Below, piece after piece: positions 34,075 through 43,908 of a stretch of 64,000 nucleotides of DNA. Numbering within the stretch: the first letter of the stretch is position 1; each line of letters starts with the position of its first letter. A program made the position numbers and the translations under genes. Location of the stretch: positions 68,496-132,495 of the forward strand of contig JAUXAX010000001.1 of NCBI GenBank assembly GCA_030619685.1, in the 5' to 3' direction. Source of the stretch: Dehalococcoidia bacterium (GTDB lineage: Bacteria > Chloroflexota > Dehalococcoidia > SZUA-161). The notes beneath the pieces are model-generated. The model was not told the DNA's origin. It made no database searches and worked only from the letters and a program-made list of their open reading frames with translations.

Positions 34075-36501
34075 TTACTCCTTGCTGAGACAACCGATGG
34101 AGGCTACCCAATCGCCCTGCTCCATCCTCATCACACTTACCCCCTGGGTAGCTCTACCTTGAACGGGTATACTCTCAACAGAAGTACGAATAACTATTCC
34201 CTTAGCGGATATGAGCATCAGCTCGTCTGAGGGATAGACAACGCGTGCTGCTACAACTCTGCCTGTCTTGCCGACAACCTTAAAAGTGCGCACCCCACCG
34301 CCACCACGATGCTGAAGCGGGTACGCCTTAAACGGGGTGCGTTTGCCATATCCATTGGAGCTGACGACGAGGATATGGGCATCAGGAACGGCGACTTCCA
34401 TGCCAACCACACTGTCGCCAGGGGCGAGGCGAATGCCCCGCACCCCACCGCTGGTTCTGGAGGCAGTCCGCAATTTAGCAACGGAGCACTTGATCGATTG
34501 GCCGCTTTCTGTGACCAGAACGACCTGATCATCTGCCTCAGCCACCCTGGCCCTAACTAGCTCGTCGCCCTGCTCAAGGTCCATGGCAATAAGCCCGCTT
34601 GAGCGCACTGAAGAGAACTCGGAGAGCCTTGTCTTCTTGACCTCCCCATTGCGTGTAGCGCTCACCAGGAATTTATCCTCTACTGATTCAGGAGCAATGA
34701 TAACCGCGGTAACCCGCTCCTTGACATCTATGGAGAGCAGGTTGACAATAGGTATCCCCTTCGCCGTCCGGGAACTCTCCCTGGGAATGTCGTAGCACTT
34801 GAGCCGGAACACCCGGCCTCGATCGGTGAAAAACAACAGGTTACGGTGAGTACTGGCGATGAGCATTCGTCGAACCGCGTCTGTCTCTCTGGTCACCATT
34901 CCGACGATCCCCCTGCCACCCCGATGCTGCTGACGATAGGTGTCAGTAGCCACCCTTTTGATATAGCCTCTGTTGCTCAAGGTCACCACCATCTCCTGCC
35001 GAGGGATAAGGTCGTCATCGCTGAAATCCCATATCTCCTCACCGCTGATCTCGGTGCGCCGGGGATCGCCGTACCTGGATTTCAGCTCACCGACCTCCTC
35101 CTTAATCAGAAAGTCGATTTTCTTGGGATTGGCCAGAAGGTCCTCCAGATAGGCAATGGTCTTGAGCAACTCAGTGTATTCGTTGGCAATCTTCTTGCGC
35201 TCCATGGCAGCCAGCCGGCGCAGCTGCATGTCCAGAATGGCTTGCGCCTGGACCTGGGTGAGGTCAAATTCCTTCATCAGGTTATTGCGGGCCGTTTCAA
35301 CAGTCTGCGAGCGGCGAATGGTAGCGATAACCTCGTTGAGGCGATTGAGAGCAATCCTGAATCCTTCGAGGATATGAGCTCTTTCCATCGCCTTCTCAAG
35401 GTCGAATCGAGACCTGCGAGTGATTACCTTGCGACGGAATTCTATATAGTGAAGCAGTGCTCCCTTGAGAGTGATCATTTTAGGCTGGCCATCCACCAAG
35501 GCCAGCATATTGATGAAGAAGGATGACTGCATGGCTGTATGCTTATAGAGGTTGTTGAGCACCTGCTGCGCCTGCCCCTCCCGTCTCAACTCGATTACAA
35601 TGCGCATACCCTCCCTGTCGGACTCATCCCGCACCTCAGAGATGCCATCGAGCTTTTTGTTTCTGACCAACTCAGCTATCCTCTCCACCAGCGTAGCCTT
35701 ATTGATCTGATAGGGTAACTCGGAAACCACGATCTGGTATCTTCCCCCTCTGGTCGCCTCCTCGATATGCGTTCTAGCTCTAACCACCGTCCTGCCATGG
35801 CCAGTTGTATAGGCGCTCCTTATCCCCTCCAATCCCTCTATGACGCCACCCGTGGGGAAATCAGGCCCTGGGATCAGCTTGAGGAGGTCATCGATGGTAG
35901 CCTCCGGAGTATCGATAAGGTGAGAGATGCCATCACAGAGTTCAACTAGGTTGTGGGGAGGAATGTTGGTCGCCATGCCCACAGCGATCCCAGAGGCGCC
36001 GTTAAGAAGCAGATCAGGTAGCCTGGCGGGCAGAACCGTAGGCTCTTTAAGGCTACCGTCGAAGTTTGGGGTGAAATCGACAGTGTCCTTTTCAATATCA
36101 GCTAGCATTTCAGCAGCTATCCGTGAGAGACGAGCCTCAGTGTACCTCATCGCCGCCGGGGGGTCATTATCTACACTGCCGAAATTACCTTGTCCATCAA
36201 CCAGCATATACCTCATAGAGAAGTCTTGAGCCATACGCACCATAGCGTCATAGACCGCAGTATCTCCGTGGGGATGATATTTGCCTAGCACCTCGCCAAC
36301 GATACGGGCGCTCTTCTTGTAGGCAGTATCATGACGCAGACCCATGTCGTTCAGAGCGTAGAGTATTCGACGCTGCACCGGCTTTAAGCCATCCCGAGCA
36401 TCAGGCAGGGCACGAGAGACGATAACGCTCATGGCATAGTCGAGATAAGAGCTTTTCATCTCGTCTTCAATTTTGACCAACCTGACTGTTCCTATTTCCA
36501 T
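34075..36501 (-). CDS. gyrA: DNA gyrase subunit A
   Basis: The 808-residue protein is GyrA: the breakage-reunion domain holds the catalytic Y120 ([11 protein letters not shown]) and the C-terminal beta-pinwheel has the GyrA-box-like QQHRGGRG and repeated VRG/GVRGI blades. The quinolone-pocket positions equal to S83 and D87 of E. coli are T81 and D85. I chose ATG 36501, which follows GGAGGGATCGGGC; a TTG start 15 bases earlier lies within that site. A palindromic terminator separates it from the upstream TPR gene. gyrB is not in the window. Confidence 0.96.
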   Translation of the reverse strand: MEIGTVRLVKIEDEMKSSYLDYAMSVIVSRALPDARDGLKPVQRRILYALNDMGLRHDTAYKKSARIVGEVLGKYHPHGDTAVYDAMVRMAQDFSMRYMLVDGQGNFGSVDNDPPAAMRYTEARLSRIAAEMLADIEKDTVDFTPNFDGSLKEPTVLPARLPDLLLNGASGIAVGMATNIPPHNLVELCDGISHLIDTPEATIDDLLKLIPGPDFPTGGVIEGLEGIRSAYTTGHGRTVVRARTHIEEATRGGRYQIVVSELPYQINKATLVERIAELVRNKKLDGISEVRDESDREGMRIVIELRREGQAQQVLNNLYKHTAMQSSFFINMLALVDGQPKMITLKGALLHYIEFRRKVITRRSRFDLEKAMERAHILEGFRIALNRLNEVIATIRRSQTVETARNNLMKEFDLTQVQAQAILDMQLRRLAAMERKKIANEYTELLKTIAYLEDLLANPKKIDFLIKEEVGELKSRYGDPRRTEISGEEIWDFSDDDLIPRQEMVVTLSNRGYIKRVATDTYRQQHRGGRGIVGMVTRETDAVRRMLIASTHRNLLFFTDRGRVFRLKCYDIPRESSRTAKGIPIVNLLSIDVKERVTAVIIAPESVEDKFLVSATRNGEVKKTRLSEFSSVRSSGLIAMDLEQGDELVRARVAEADDQVVLVTESGQSIKCSVAKLRTASRTSGGVRGIRLAPGDSVVGMEVAVPDAHILVVSSNGYGKRTPFKAYPLQHRGGGGVRTFKVVGKTGRVVAARVVYPSDELMLISAKGIVIRTSVESIPVQGRATQGVSVMRMEQGDWVASIGCLSKE

Positions 36502-36583
36502 GCCCGATCCCTCCAAGAATGTTCCACTTCGTAGCTCGGTTCGCTACCCCGATAACAGTGTATCATGCCGCACTACGTTCGTC

Positions 36584-36623
36584 AAAGGAAAAAGCCGAGG
36601 CAATTGCCTCGGCTTTTTCCTTT
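36584..36623. terminator. Perfect 40-bp palindromic intrinsic terminator
   Basis: The sequence from 36584 to 36623 is its own reverse complement, with GC-rich arms around GCCGAGGCAA and T-runs on both strands. It stops the TPR gene on the minus strand and could equally stop plus-strand transcription. It also shields gyrA from read-through. Confidence 0.9.
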
Positions 36624-36641
36624 AACACGCAACGATCCTCT

Positions 36642-37490
36642 CTATTTCTCCTCTAATCCAAGCTCTTCTTCTTCGTCCTCCCCATGTGCAAGAGCAACCA
36701 TCTCTTCGAGAGAGGTAACTTGCTCAGACACCGGCTCTTCCTTTTCCAATTCGCCCGGGTACTCCTCTTCAAGGCCTTCCTCGTCGTCTTCTCGCTCATG
36801 CTTCAACACGCTATCTTTAACATAGGGCCTGAAGCCGTCAGCAGCTCGCGCGGGGAAAGAAGGACGCCCCGCTTGGCTGGGATGCTGGAAGACCTCTTTG
36901 ATCATCACCTTGCAACTGTCTTCCGATATACTGGCGACACCCGCAGCATATTTGTTGCCGCTCTCCATCAGCTTGATAAGGCGCAGCCCGAGCCTAGGCT
37001 CAACCTCACCGATATACTCGCCATCTACGGTTTCCACCGTTAGGCTTTGCCCCCTGGGTTCGAGGTGAACCGGATCACCAGCCGCTATTCTTGCCAGCAC
37101 CTCCGGTAGTGCTAGCTGATAAAGATCGGTTACGTCCGCCTTACCCGTCTCCTCAATAAAAAGGTGGGAGCTGACCTGCCTCCCGTTCTTAGGTCCAGTA
37201 TCTACCTCTTTGAGATGAGCCAAACGATCCAGGTTCTTCTTGGCAATGCCATTGTTGGGATCGATCTCCAGAGCACGGCCGTAAGCCTCCCTTGCCTCGG
37301 CATATTTTCCCAGTTGAGTTGACGCCTTGCCCAATCGATTGTAGGCATCTACATCGTCGGGAAAGATCTCGATTATGCCCTTGTTGACGGTAACAGCCTC
37401 CTCCCACCGGCTTTGCATTGCCAAAGCTATAGCCTCATTGGTACGATGCCGCCTTAGCTTTGCCTTCTCACTTAGCTGATAGAATACCAT
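36642..37490 (-). CDS. TPR protein with acidic C-terminal tail
   Basis: The 282-residue protein has two or three tetratricopeptide repeats in its first 95 residues (NKGIIEIFPDDVDAYNRLG, YAEAREAYGRALEIDPNN). A central region of about 120 residues follows, with a beta-rich block (SLTVETVDGEYIGEVEPRLG), then a strongly acidic C-terminus. Proteins with this make-up serve as scaffolds; the target is unknown. The strand and the 40-bp terminator show it as a single-gene unit. An inverted repeat about 100 bases upstream may take part in its control. Confidence 0.75.
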   Translation of the reverse strand: MVFYQLSEKAKLRRHRTNEAIALAMQSRWEEAVTVNKGIIEIFPDDVDAYNRLGKASTQLGKYAEAREAYGRALEIDPNNGIAKKNLDRLAHLKEVDTGPKNGRQVSSHLFIEETGKADVTDLYQLALPEVLARIAAGDPVHLEPRGQSLTVETVDGEYIGEVEPRLGLRLIKLMESGNKYAAGVASISEDSCKVMIKEVFQHPSQAGRPSFPARAADGFRPYVKDSVLKHEREDDEEGLEEEYPGELEKEEPVSEQVTSLEEMVALAHGEDEEEELGLEEK

Positions 37491-37987
37491 ATCTACCTCG
37501 ACTAACTTCTAGCTAGTTCTTAACCTTGCGGATTTTAACCACTTCCCAAAACATTTTCAAGAGCCAAATGTCCACTTTTTTGACGAGTAGCATATCCTGG
37601 GTCACGATATGCTATCATGAATCGATGAAAAATGAAATAGGAAAAAAGGGCTATTTGGGAGTAGGCCCTGTCCCTAGCGAGTAGTATTATATAGATGTCT
37701 TGTTGGCCTCACTGCAATCTGCTTGTAAGCTCTTCGTAATTTCTACTTTACATCTGTAACCCTTCCTCAGTCCGATGTACGTACAATTGCATACGATCAC
37801 ATACGACCTGAGGACTCCTGCGGCATAGATCAGCATACCTCTTGACCAACATAGGTTAGGCAATACAACACACTAAGACCACATCAAGCACCGAGCATCT
37901 GACATCCTCTAAATTCCTGGAACAGTGGAAACCAAATCTAAGAAGTGAGGTGATGTGTCACTAATCATTATGAACGAGTATACTTGC
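37491..37987. other. Gene-free divergent intergenic region
   Basis: The stretch of about 500 bases contains the inverted repeat at 37588-37614 and ends at the nitroreductase promoter. AT-rich tracts occur, but I see no gene or confident RNA fold. Confidence 0.5.
37588..37614. repeat. Nine-base inverted repeat
   Basis: TAGCATATC (37588-37596) and GATATGCTA (37606-37614) form a perfect inverted repeat with a nine-base spacer, about 100 bases upstream of the TPR gene. It could be an operator. Confidence 0.35.
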
Positions 37988-38016
37988 TTGCCAGGCAATG
38001 CCACCATGTTTATAAT
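37988..38016 (+). promoter_or_regulatory. Promoter for a leaderless nitroreductase transcript
   Basis: TTGCCA at 37988-37993 and a perfect TATAAT at 38011-38016 have a 17-base spacer. The ATG at 38026 begins ten bases after the -10 box, so the mRNA would start at or within a few bases of the start codon. No ribosome binding site precedes the ATG, which agrees. Confidence 0.65.
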
Positions 38017-38025
38017 CAGTCGGTA

Positions 38026-38628
38026 ATGAAGAAGGTCCAACTCCCCCCAGAGCTAGCCTATAACGGGCTCAGTGTAGAGAAAGCTATTGCCAAGAGGAGA
38101 TCTGAGCGAAGTTTCTCAGGGAAGACAATGTCTTTGGCTGAGCTATCGCATATTCTTTACTACTCAAGTGGTATCACGGACAAGCGCACTGGACTCAGAG
38201 CTGCTCCCTCGGCAGGGGCTACCTACCCCATAGAGGTCTACCCCGTGATAAGCAACGTCGAGGGTTTAACCAGGGGAATTTACCACTATTTGGTCGCCTC
38301 TCATGAGCTGGAGCTGGTCCACGAGGGCGATTTCCGCCATGAGATGTCTCTGGCCGCACTGGGAGAGAGAATGTTGATAGAGGCAAACGTAGTTCTGGTG
38401 CTCTCTGCCATTTTCCAGCGCACCCAGCGCCAATATCGAGAGCGTGCCCAACGCTACATCCTCTTCGAGGCAGGGCATATAGCCCAAAATACCTGCCTTG
38501 TGGCCACTTCGATGGGGTTAGGAACTTGCGCCATCGGCGCTTTCTACGACGAGGACTTTAACCGCCTGCTGGGAGTCGATGGCAGAGAGGAGAGTGTACT
38601 TTACCTGGTAGCGGTGGGTAAAATCTAA
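38026..38628 (+). CDS. Nitroreductase-fold protein (SagB/ThcOx type)
   Basis: The 200-residue protein has the FMN-dependent nitroreductase fold, with RRSERSFSG near residue 25 and GLRAAPSAGATYPIEVYPV near residue 60. These blocks match the SagB/ThcOx group, which oxidises azoline rings in peptide natural products, but also many stand-alone reductases. No precursor peptide or cyclodehydratase gene is near, so a general flavin reductase role is more likely. I chose ATG 38026; the TTG at 37984 lies inside the -35 region. Transcription appears leaderless. hpt follows 13 bases after. Confidence 0.85.
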   Translation: MKKVQLPPELAYNGLSVEKAIAKRRSERSFSGKTMSLAELSHILYYSSGITDKRTGLRAAPSAGATYPIEVYPVISNVEGLTRGIYHYLVASHELELVHEGDFRHEMSLAALGERMLIEANVVLVLSAIFQRTQRQYRERAQRYILFEAGHIAQNTCLVATSMGLGTCAIGAFYDEDFNRLLGVDGREESVLYLVAVGKI

Positions 38629-38641
38629 CAGAGGAAGGCTT

Positions 38642-39172
38642 TTGAACAAGCTCAGGGTTATTATCACCAAAGAAGAGATCGAGAAGAAGGTCGCAGAGCT
38701 TGCCGACGAACTCAGGAGGGACTACCAAGACAAGCACCCCCTCCTCATTGGTATACTCAAGGGCAGCTTCGTTTTCCTATCCGATCTGATACGTAAACTG
38801 AACATACCTGTCGAGATCGATTTCATCAGGTTGTCGAGCTACGGCGCCGGAAAAGAGACCTCAGGCAGAGTCAAGCAGGTTCAGGGAATCAAGACCTCGA
38901 TCTCGATAAGAGGAAGGCATGTCCTGGTGATCGAGGACATTGTGGATAGTGGACGTACAACACGTTTTCTCCTCGACTATCTTGGTCGCCGAAAGCCGGC
39001 ATCACTCAAGCTATGCACAATGTTCGACAAACCCTCAAGGCGAGCAGTGGAGGTTCCCATCGACTATCGAGGCTTCACGGTCCCCAACGCCTTCGTTATC
39101 GGCTACGGGCTTGACCTCGACGAGAAGTTCCGCCACCTGCCTGACCTCTGTGTCCTAGAGGATCAAGAATGA
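38642..39172 (+). CDS. hpt: Hypoxanthine phosphoribosyltransferase
   Basis: The 176-residue protein has the purine phosphoribosyltransferase PRPP motif VLVIEDIVDSGRT and the FIRLSSYG block of bacterial Hpt. It joins hypoxanthine or guanine to PRPP to make IMP or GMP. It starts at TTG 38642 behind GAGGAAGG. Its stop overlaps the start of the adenine deaminase gene by four bases. The pair forms a purine salvage route from adenine through hypoxanthine to IMP. Confidence 0.93.
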   Translation: MNKLRVIITKEEIEKKVAELADELRRDYQDKHPLLIGILKGSFVFLSDLIRKLNIPVEIDFIRLSSYGAGKETSGRVKQVQGIKTSISIRGRHVLVIEDIVDSGRTTRFLLDYLGRRKPASLKLCTMFDKPSRRAVEVPIDYRGFTVPNAFVIGYGLDLDEKFRHLPDLCVLEDQE

Positions 39173-40887
39173 GCCTCGAAGAATTGATAGCTGCAGGCAC
39201 GGGTGCTACTCCAGCCGACCTCTTGCTTGCCAATGCCAAGATAGTGAACACCTTTACCGCTGAGATCGAGGATGGCAACGTCGCCATCCACCAAGGGTAC
39301 ATAGCTGGCATCGGCGATTATCGTCAGGCGAAGCAAGTTATAGACCTTGAGGGCAGATACCTGGCCCCGGGGCTGATCGACGGACATGTACACATTGAGA
39401 GCTCACTGCTCCACCCCGCTGAATATGCCAAGGCAGTGGTGCCTCGAGGAGTTTCCTCTGTTGTAACCGACCTCCACGAGATCGCCAACGTGAGCGGGCT
39501 CAGAGGAATCAGATATTTGATGGACTGCGCCCGACGCCTTCCTCTGGACTTCTACTTCATGGCGCCCTCCTGTGTCCCCGCCACACATCTCGAGACAGCG
39601 GGAGCCCAGCTCGGAGAGAAGGAACTCCAAACTGCCTTGAGATGGAAGAACATGATTGGGCTGGGCGAGCTGATGAATTTCCCCGGCGTTTTGAGCCGTG
39701 ACCAAGCGGTGATGAAGAAGATCAGGCTCGCTAGAGGCAAACTGATCGATGGCCATGCTCCCGGCCTCAGTGGCAAAGACCTGAATGCCTACCTGGCAGC
39801 GGGCATTGACTCCGACCATGAGTCAACCACCCTTGAGGAAGGCAGAGAGAAGTTGAGGCGGGGTATGTATCTCATGATCAGGGAGGGTTCATCGGAGAAA
39901 AACCTTGATGAGTTGCTCCCGCTCGTTAACGACAAGACCTATAAGAGGTGCTTTTTCGTGGTCGATGACCGTACCTGTGCTGACCTGCTCAGAGAGGGCG
40001 ATATCGACGCTGTGGTCAAGAAGGCAATATCAAGAGGGCTTGATCCTCTCCGCGCTCTGCAAATGGCAACCATCAATACCGCGGAGTACTTCAGGCTGTA
40101 CAGAGTAGGTGCTGTGGCGCCGGGATACATAGCCAATCTCCTCGTCATTGATGATCTATTGAAGCTAAGCGTAGATATGGTCTTTTACCGGGGAAGTCTG
40201 GTAGCCAGGGATGGCGAGGCGCTTTTCTCCGCCCCGTGGCGCATTGACCCCGAGATTACCCACTCAGTCAATATCAAGCCTTTCGGCATCGAAGCGCTGA
40301 AGATACCAGCCGCGAAGAGGTCGCTCCCTGTTATCGAGATCGTCCCTGGACAGATAATCACCAAGAGAATCGATGCAGAGGCGAAGATAGAAGAAGGATT
40401 CGTCGTGCCTGACACCGAGCGAGATATCCTGAAACTGGCAGTTGTGGAAAGGCACAAGGCCAATGGCAATATTGGACTGGGTCTGGTCAGGGGCTTCGGG
40501 CTTAAGAACGGTGCCCTTGGCTCCTCCATCGCCCATGACTCCCACAACCTCGTCATCGTAGGCACCAACGACCAGGACATATTTGCCGCAATCAAGGAGA
40601 TTGAGAGGCTCCAGGGAGGGCTGGTCGTGGCTGCAGGAGGGGGGATCCAGGGCTCCCTGGCCCTGCCCATCGCCGGCCTTCTGTCCAACGAACCGCTCGA
40701 GGCGGTGGTGACCAAGCTGGAAGAGCTACAAAGAGCAGCCTCGACTTTGGGCTGCGTGCTCCCCTCCCCCTTCGCTACCCTCTCCTTCCTCGCCCTGCCG
40801 GTGATACCGGAGCTCAGGCTGACCGACAAGGGGTTGGTGGATGTAGTGGCTTTCAGGCTGCTCAACTTTGAGAAAGAGGCACGGTAA
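39169..40887 (+). CDS. ade: Adenine deaminase
   Basis: The 572-residue protein is an amidohydrolase of the adenine deaminase family: [17 protein letters not shown] supplies the N-terminal metal residues, and [14 protein letters not shown] and SDHEST the others. It converts adenine to hypoxanthine, the substrate of the adjacent Hpt. The C-terminal adenine deaminase domain is present, with the glycine-rich [17 protein letters not shown]. The start overlaps the hpt stop by four bases. Adenine could come from downstream MTA phosphorylase. Confidence 0.94.
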   Translation: MSLEELIAAGTGATPADLLLANAKIVNTFTAEIEDGNVAIHQGYIAGIGDYRQAKQVIDLEGRYLAPGLIDGHVHIESSLLHPAEYAKAVVPRGVSSVVTDLHEIANVSGLRGIRYLMDCARRLPLDFYFMAPSCVPATHLETAGAQLGEKELQTALRWKNMIGLGELMNFPGVLSRDQAVMKKIRLARGKLIDGHAPGLSGKDLNAYLAAGIDSDHESTTLEEGREKLRRGMYLMIREGSSEKNLDELLPLVNDKTYKRCFFVVDDRTCADLLREGDIDAVVKKAISRGLDPLRALQMATINTAEYFRLYRVGAVAPGYIANLLVIDDLLKLSVDMVFYRGSLVARDGEALFSAPWRIDPEITHSVNIKPFGIEALKIPAAKRSLPVIEIVPGQIITKRIDAEAKIEEGFVVPDTERDILKLAVVERHKANGNIGLGLVRGFGLKNGALGSSIAHDSHNLVIVGTNDQDIFAAIKEIERLQGGLVVAAGGGIQGSLALPIAGLLSNEPLEAVVTKLEELQRAASTLGCVLPSPFATLSFLALPVIPELRLTDKGLVDVVAFRLLNFEKEAR

Positions 40888-40892
40888 GCTGG

Positions 40893-41927
40893 ATGAAAGT
40901 CTTTAAGGTCATCGAGTGGCTCGGTGACAAAATAAGGGTCATTGACCAGACCAGGTTGCCTCATGAGGAGGTATTCCTGGAGCTAGCGGACTTTCGTGAG
41001 GTAGCTGACGCCATAAAAGAGCTGCGCATTCGAGGGGCACCTGATATCGGCGTCGCCGCCGCCTACGGCTTAGCCCTGGGAGCACAAAGGATGGACGCGA
41101 GCTCCAAAGATGAGTTCCTGGCTAAACTTCGCCCTGTGAGCGAGGCGCTCTCCTTGTCCCGCCCCACTGCAGTCAACCTCTTCTGGGCGCTGGACAGGAT
41201 GAACCGGGTAGCTCAAAGCGGCGAAGAGGTATCGCAAATAAAGGCGGATCTCCTCGCCGAGGCACAGCGGATAGAGTCTGAAAACGACGAGGCCAATCGC
41301 CGCCTCAGCGAGTTCGGAGCGGAGTTCGTCCAAGACGGTTTCACTGTATTGACACACTGCAATGCCGGGGCTCTGGCCACAGCGGGATACGGGACAGCGC
41401 TGGGGGTAATCAAGATAGCCAAGGAGCAGGGCAAGAGGGTAGAGGTTTATGCTACCGAGACCCGCCCCTTATTACAGGGGGCAAGGCTCACCACCTGGGA
41501 GCTGCTCAAGGAGAATATCCCGGTGACACTGATCACCGACAATATGGCCGGATATTTCATGAACAAAGGCGAGATAGATTGCGTCATCGTCGGCGCCGAC
41601 CGCATAGCTGCCAATGGCGATGTGGCCAACAAGATCGGCACCTATACCCTAGCGGTGCTGGCCATGGAGAACGCCATCCCCTTCTATGTCGCCGCACCAG
41701 TAAGCACCATCGACCTCTCGTTGTCATCCGGCGCCGACATCCCTATCGAGGAGCGCAGCCCCGACGAGGTCACACATATTCAAGGGGTCAGGGTCGCCCC
41801 CGAGGGCGTGAGAGTGGTCAACCCGGCATTCGACGTTACGCCGCACAATTACATATCCGCCATAATTACCGAGCAAGGCGTCATCAGGGAGCCCTATGTG
41901 GAGCGGCTGAGGAAAGTGATTAGCTAA
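40893..41927 (+). CDS. mtnA: S-methyl-5-thioribose-1-phosphate isomerase
   Basis: The 344-residue protein is MtnA, of the eIF2B-like isomerase family. The motifs [32 protein letters not shown] (catalytic Cys) and [19 protein letters not shown] (catalytic Asp) are intact. It turns methylthioribose 1-phosphate into methylthioribulose 1-phosphate. It starts 5 bases after ade and precedes mtnP, which supplies its substrate. The later enzymes of the methionine salvage cycle are not in the window. Confidence 0.95.
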   Translation: MKVFKVIEWLGDKIRVIDQTRLPHEEVFLELADFREVADAIKELRIRGAPDIGVAAAYGLALGAQRMDASSKDEFLAKLRPVSEALSLSRPTAVNLFWALDRMNRVAQSGEEVSQIKADLLAEAQRIESENDEANRRLSEFGAEFVQDGFTVLTHCNAGALATAGYGTALGVIKIAKEQGKRVEVYATETRPLLQGARLTTWELLKENIPVTLITDNMAGYFMNKGEIDCVIVGADRIAANGDVANKIGTYTLAVLAMENAIPFYVAAPVSTIDLSLSSGADIPIEERSPDEVTHIQGVRVAPEGVRVVNPAFDVTPHNYISAIITEQGVIREPYVERLRKVIS

Positions 41928-41941
41928 CAGGAGGACGAAAA

Positions 41942-42817
41942 ATGGCTGAAGCGAAGCTTGGTGTAATCGGTGGCAGCGGGCTCTATGGAATAGATGGGCT
42001 CACCGATGTCGAGGAGGTCAAGGTTAAGACGCCCTTCGGCGATCCCAGCGACGCCATCGTCCTGGGCACGCTTGAAGGGACAAGGGTCGCCTTCCTCCCC
42101 AGGCATGGCCGGGGGCACCGTATCCTGCCCACCGAGCTGCCGGTACGGGCTAACATCTGGGCTTTGAAATCGCTGGGGGTGGAATGGATAATCTCGGTTA
42201 GCGCTGTTGGCAGCCTGAAAGAGGATGTCCAACCACTTGACATCGTTATCCCTGACCAGATTATCGACCGTACCAAGAGCAGGGTGAACACCTTCTTTGG
42301 AGAGGGTATTGTAGTGCACTGTACCTTCGCCGACCCCTTCTGCCCGGTGCTGAGCCAGCTCCTTTACCAGGCAGCCTATTATCATGTGGGCACCCACGTG
42401 CCCAGGGTACACCCCGGGGGTACCTACCTAGCAATGGAGGGGCCTTTCTTCTCCACCAGGGCAGAGTCCAATCTCTATCGCTCCTGGGGGGCAAGCATCA
42501 TCGGCATGACCGCCCTACCCGAAGCCAAGCTGGCAAGGGAAGCTGAGATATGCTACGCCACCATCGCCTGCGTCACCGACTACGATTGCTGGCATGAAGT
42601 ACACGAGTCGGTTACCATAGATATGGTGATCTCAAACCTGATGCGGACCGTGGATGCAGCGAAGGTGGTAATAAAGAAGGCCAGCGGTCAACTGCCTCAA
42701 CACAGGGAATGCGGTTGCGCTTCTGCCCTCAAAGATGCTATCATTACAGCCAGGGAACTAATTCCCCCTGAGAAAAAGGAGGAGCTGGCTCTGCTGATAG
42801 GAAAATACCTGGAATGA
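41942..42817 (+). CDS. mtnP: S-methyl-5-thioadenosine phosphorylase
   Basis: The 291-residue protein is a nucleoside phosphorylase of the MTAP type. It opens with LGVIGGSGLYGI, followed by FLPRHGRGHRILP for phosphate and MEGPFFSTRAES for the base. It cleaves methylthioadenosine to adenine and methylthioribose 1-phosphate, products used by ade/hpt and by mtnA next to it. GGAGGACG precedes the ATG. Its stop overlaps the next gene by four bases. Confidence 0.95.
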   Translation: MAEAKLGVIGGSGLYGIDGLTDVEEVKVKTPFGDPSDAIVLGTLEGTRVAFLPRHGRGHRILPTELPVRANIWALKSLGVEWIISVSAVGSLKEDVQPLDIVIPDQIIDRTKSRVNTFFGEGIVVHCTFADPFCPVLSQLLYQAAYYHVGTHVPRVHPGGTYLAMEGPFFSTRAESNLYRSWGASIIGMTALPEAKLAREAEICYATIACVTDYDCWHEVHESVTIDMVISNLMRTVDAAKVVIKKASGQLPQHRECGCASALKDAIITARELIPPEKKEELALLIGKYLE

Positions 42818-43857
42818 GCAAAGGAAGGTTCGAGCTAAACGGACTGGCTACCGCAATAGGTAGTATGCCACATACTGACCCTCAAGAAGCGTGCTCTTTA
42901 GTCTTAGCCCACCTCCCCGAGATCCCCGCCTGGCCACAGCTGCCCAAGAAGTCCTTTCTGGAAAGCATGTATGCCCAGTTCAGCGAGGGCTTCCCCGGGG
43001 TGGTGTTGGAAGAGGAGCGCATCTGGGTCGACCGCTCCCAAGACCTGAGCAGGCCCTTAGAGCAGCTCTATGCCGCCTATCTGGAGAGCAGTATAGACCA
43101 TAGCGCAGTAAGCTACGAATACGCAGAAGGCTTTCACGTTTTTCTTGACATGGTCGGGAAAGATGGTGAAAGGGCAGTCAAGGGGCAGGTGACTGGCCCC
43201 ATAAGCCTTGGGTTGACTGTCACCGACCAGGACCAGCGGCCTCTGCTCTACGATGATGTCCTCGCCGATGCCTTGGCTAAACACCTCAGGCTGAAGGCAG
43301 CCTGGCAGGAAAGGGCACTTGGTGCTATTTCCCCTAACACTATCATCTCAGTCGACGAGCCTTACCTCGCCTCGCTGGGCTCAGCGTTTGTGTCCTTCCC
43401 CCGCGAGCAGGTGGCAACCCTCCTGGAGGAGGTCCTGGGAGGAATAAGTGGGCTTAAAGCTATTCATTGCTGTGGCAACACCGACTGGTCGGTTTTGCTC
43501 CAGACCTCGATTAACGTTCTAAGCTTCGATGCCTACAACTACGGGGAGACCCTGAGCCTCTATCCCTCAGAGGTAGCAGACTTTCTCAGCCGGGGAGGAG
43601 TCATCGCCTGGGGAATCGTCCCCAACGACGAGCAGGCCTTGGCCAAGGAGGCCGAAGCCAGCCTCCTCGACCGCTTGGAGGAAACGATGGCACTGCTCTC
43701 GAAGAAAGGCGTGAGTTACGATACCCTACAGTCACAATGTCTGATCACCCCATCCTGCGGACTGGGGTCGATTTCAACCGAGGCGGCAGCAAGGGCACTG
43801 GAGTTGACGGCCGGAGTCTCAGCAGGGTTCAGGAAGAGGCTTGACCAGCGAAACTGA
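42814..43857 (+). CDS. Core-MetE type cobalamin-independent methionine synthase
   Basis: The 347-residue protein is about half the length of MetE and corresponds to its C-terminal catalytic barrel only. Zinc ligands are visible as H and C in AIHCCGN and C in TPSCGLG. Such short MetE proteins act as folate-independent methionine synthases that take the methyl group from a corrinoid or another donor rather than from methyltetrahydrofolate. The overlap with mtnP and the nearby ahcY and metK support a role in methionine and AdoMet recycling. The methyl donor, perhaps a corrinoid protein, is not encoded here. Confidence 0.85.
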   Translation: MSKGRFELNGLATAIGSMPHTDPQEACSLVLAHLPEIPAWPQLPKKSFLESMYAQFSEGFPGVVLEEERIWVDRSQDLSRPLEQLYAAYLESSIDHSAVSYEYAEGFHVFLDMVGKDGERAVKGQVTGPISLGLTVTDQDQRPLLYDDVLADALAKHLRLKAAWQERALGAISPNTIISVDEPYLASLGSAFVSFPREQVATLLEEVLGGISGLKAIHCCGNTDWSVLLQTSINVLSFDAYNYGETLSLYPSEVADFLSRGGVIAWGIVPNDEQALAKEAEASLLDRLEETMALLSKKGVSYDTLQSQCLITPSCGLGSISTEAAARALELTAGVSAGFRKRLDQRN

Positions 43858-43908
43858 TAAGGGCTTCACAATTGCCTTGCAAGTTGGGAACATTTTGAAG
43901 GAGGAACC

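Noticed and set aside
38026..38628. Part of a thiazole/oxazole-modified peptide cluster
   Set aside because: The SagB-like motifs are suggestive, but no precursor peptide or cyclodehydratase gene is found; the downstream genes are purine salvage genes.
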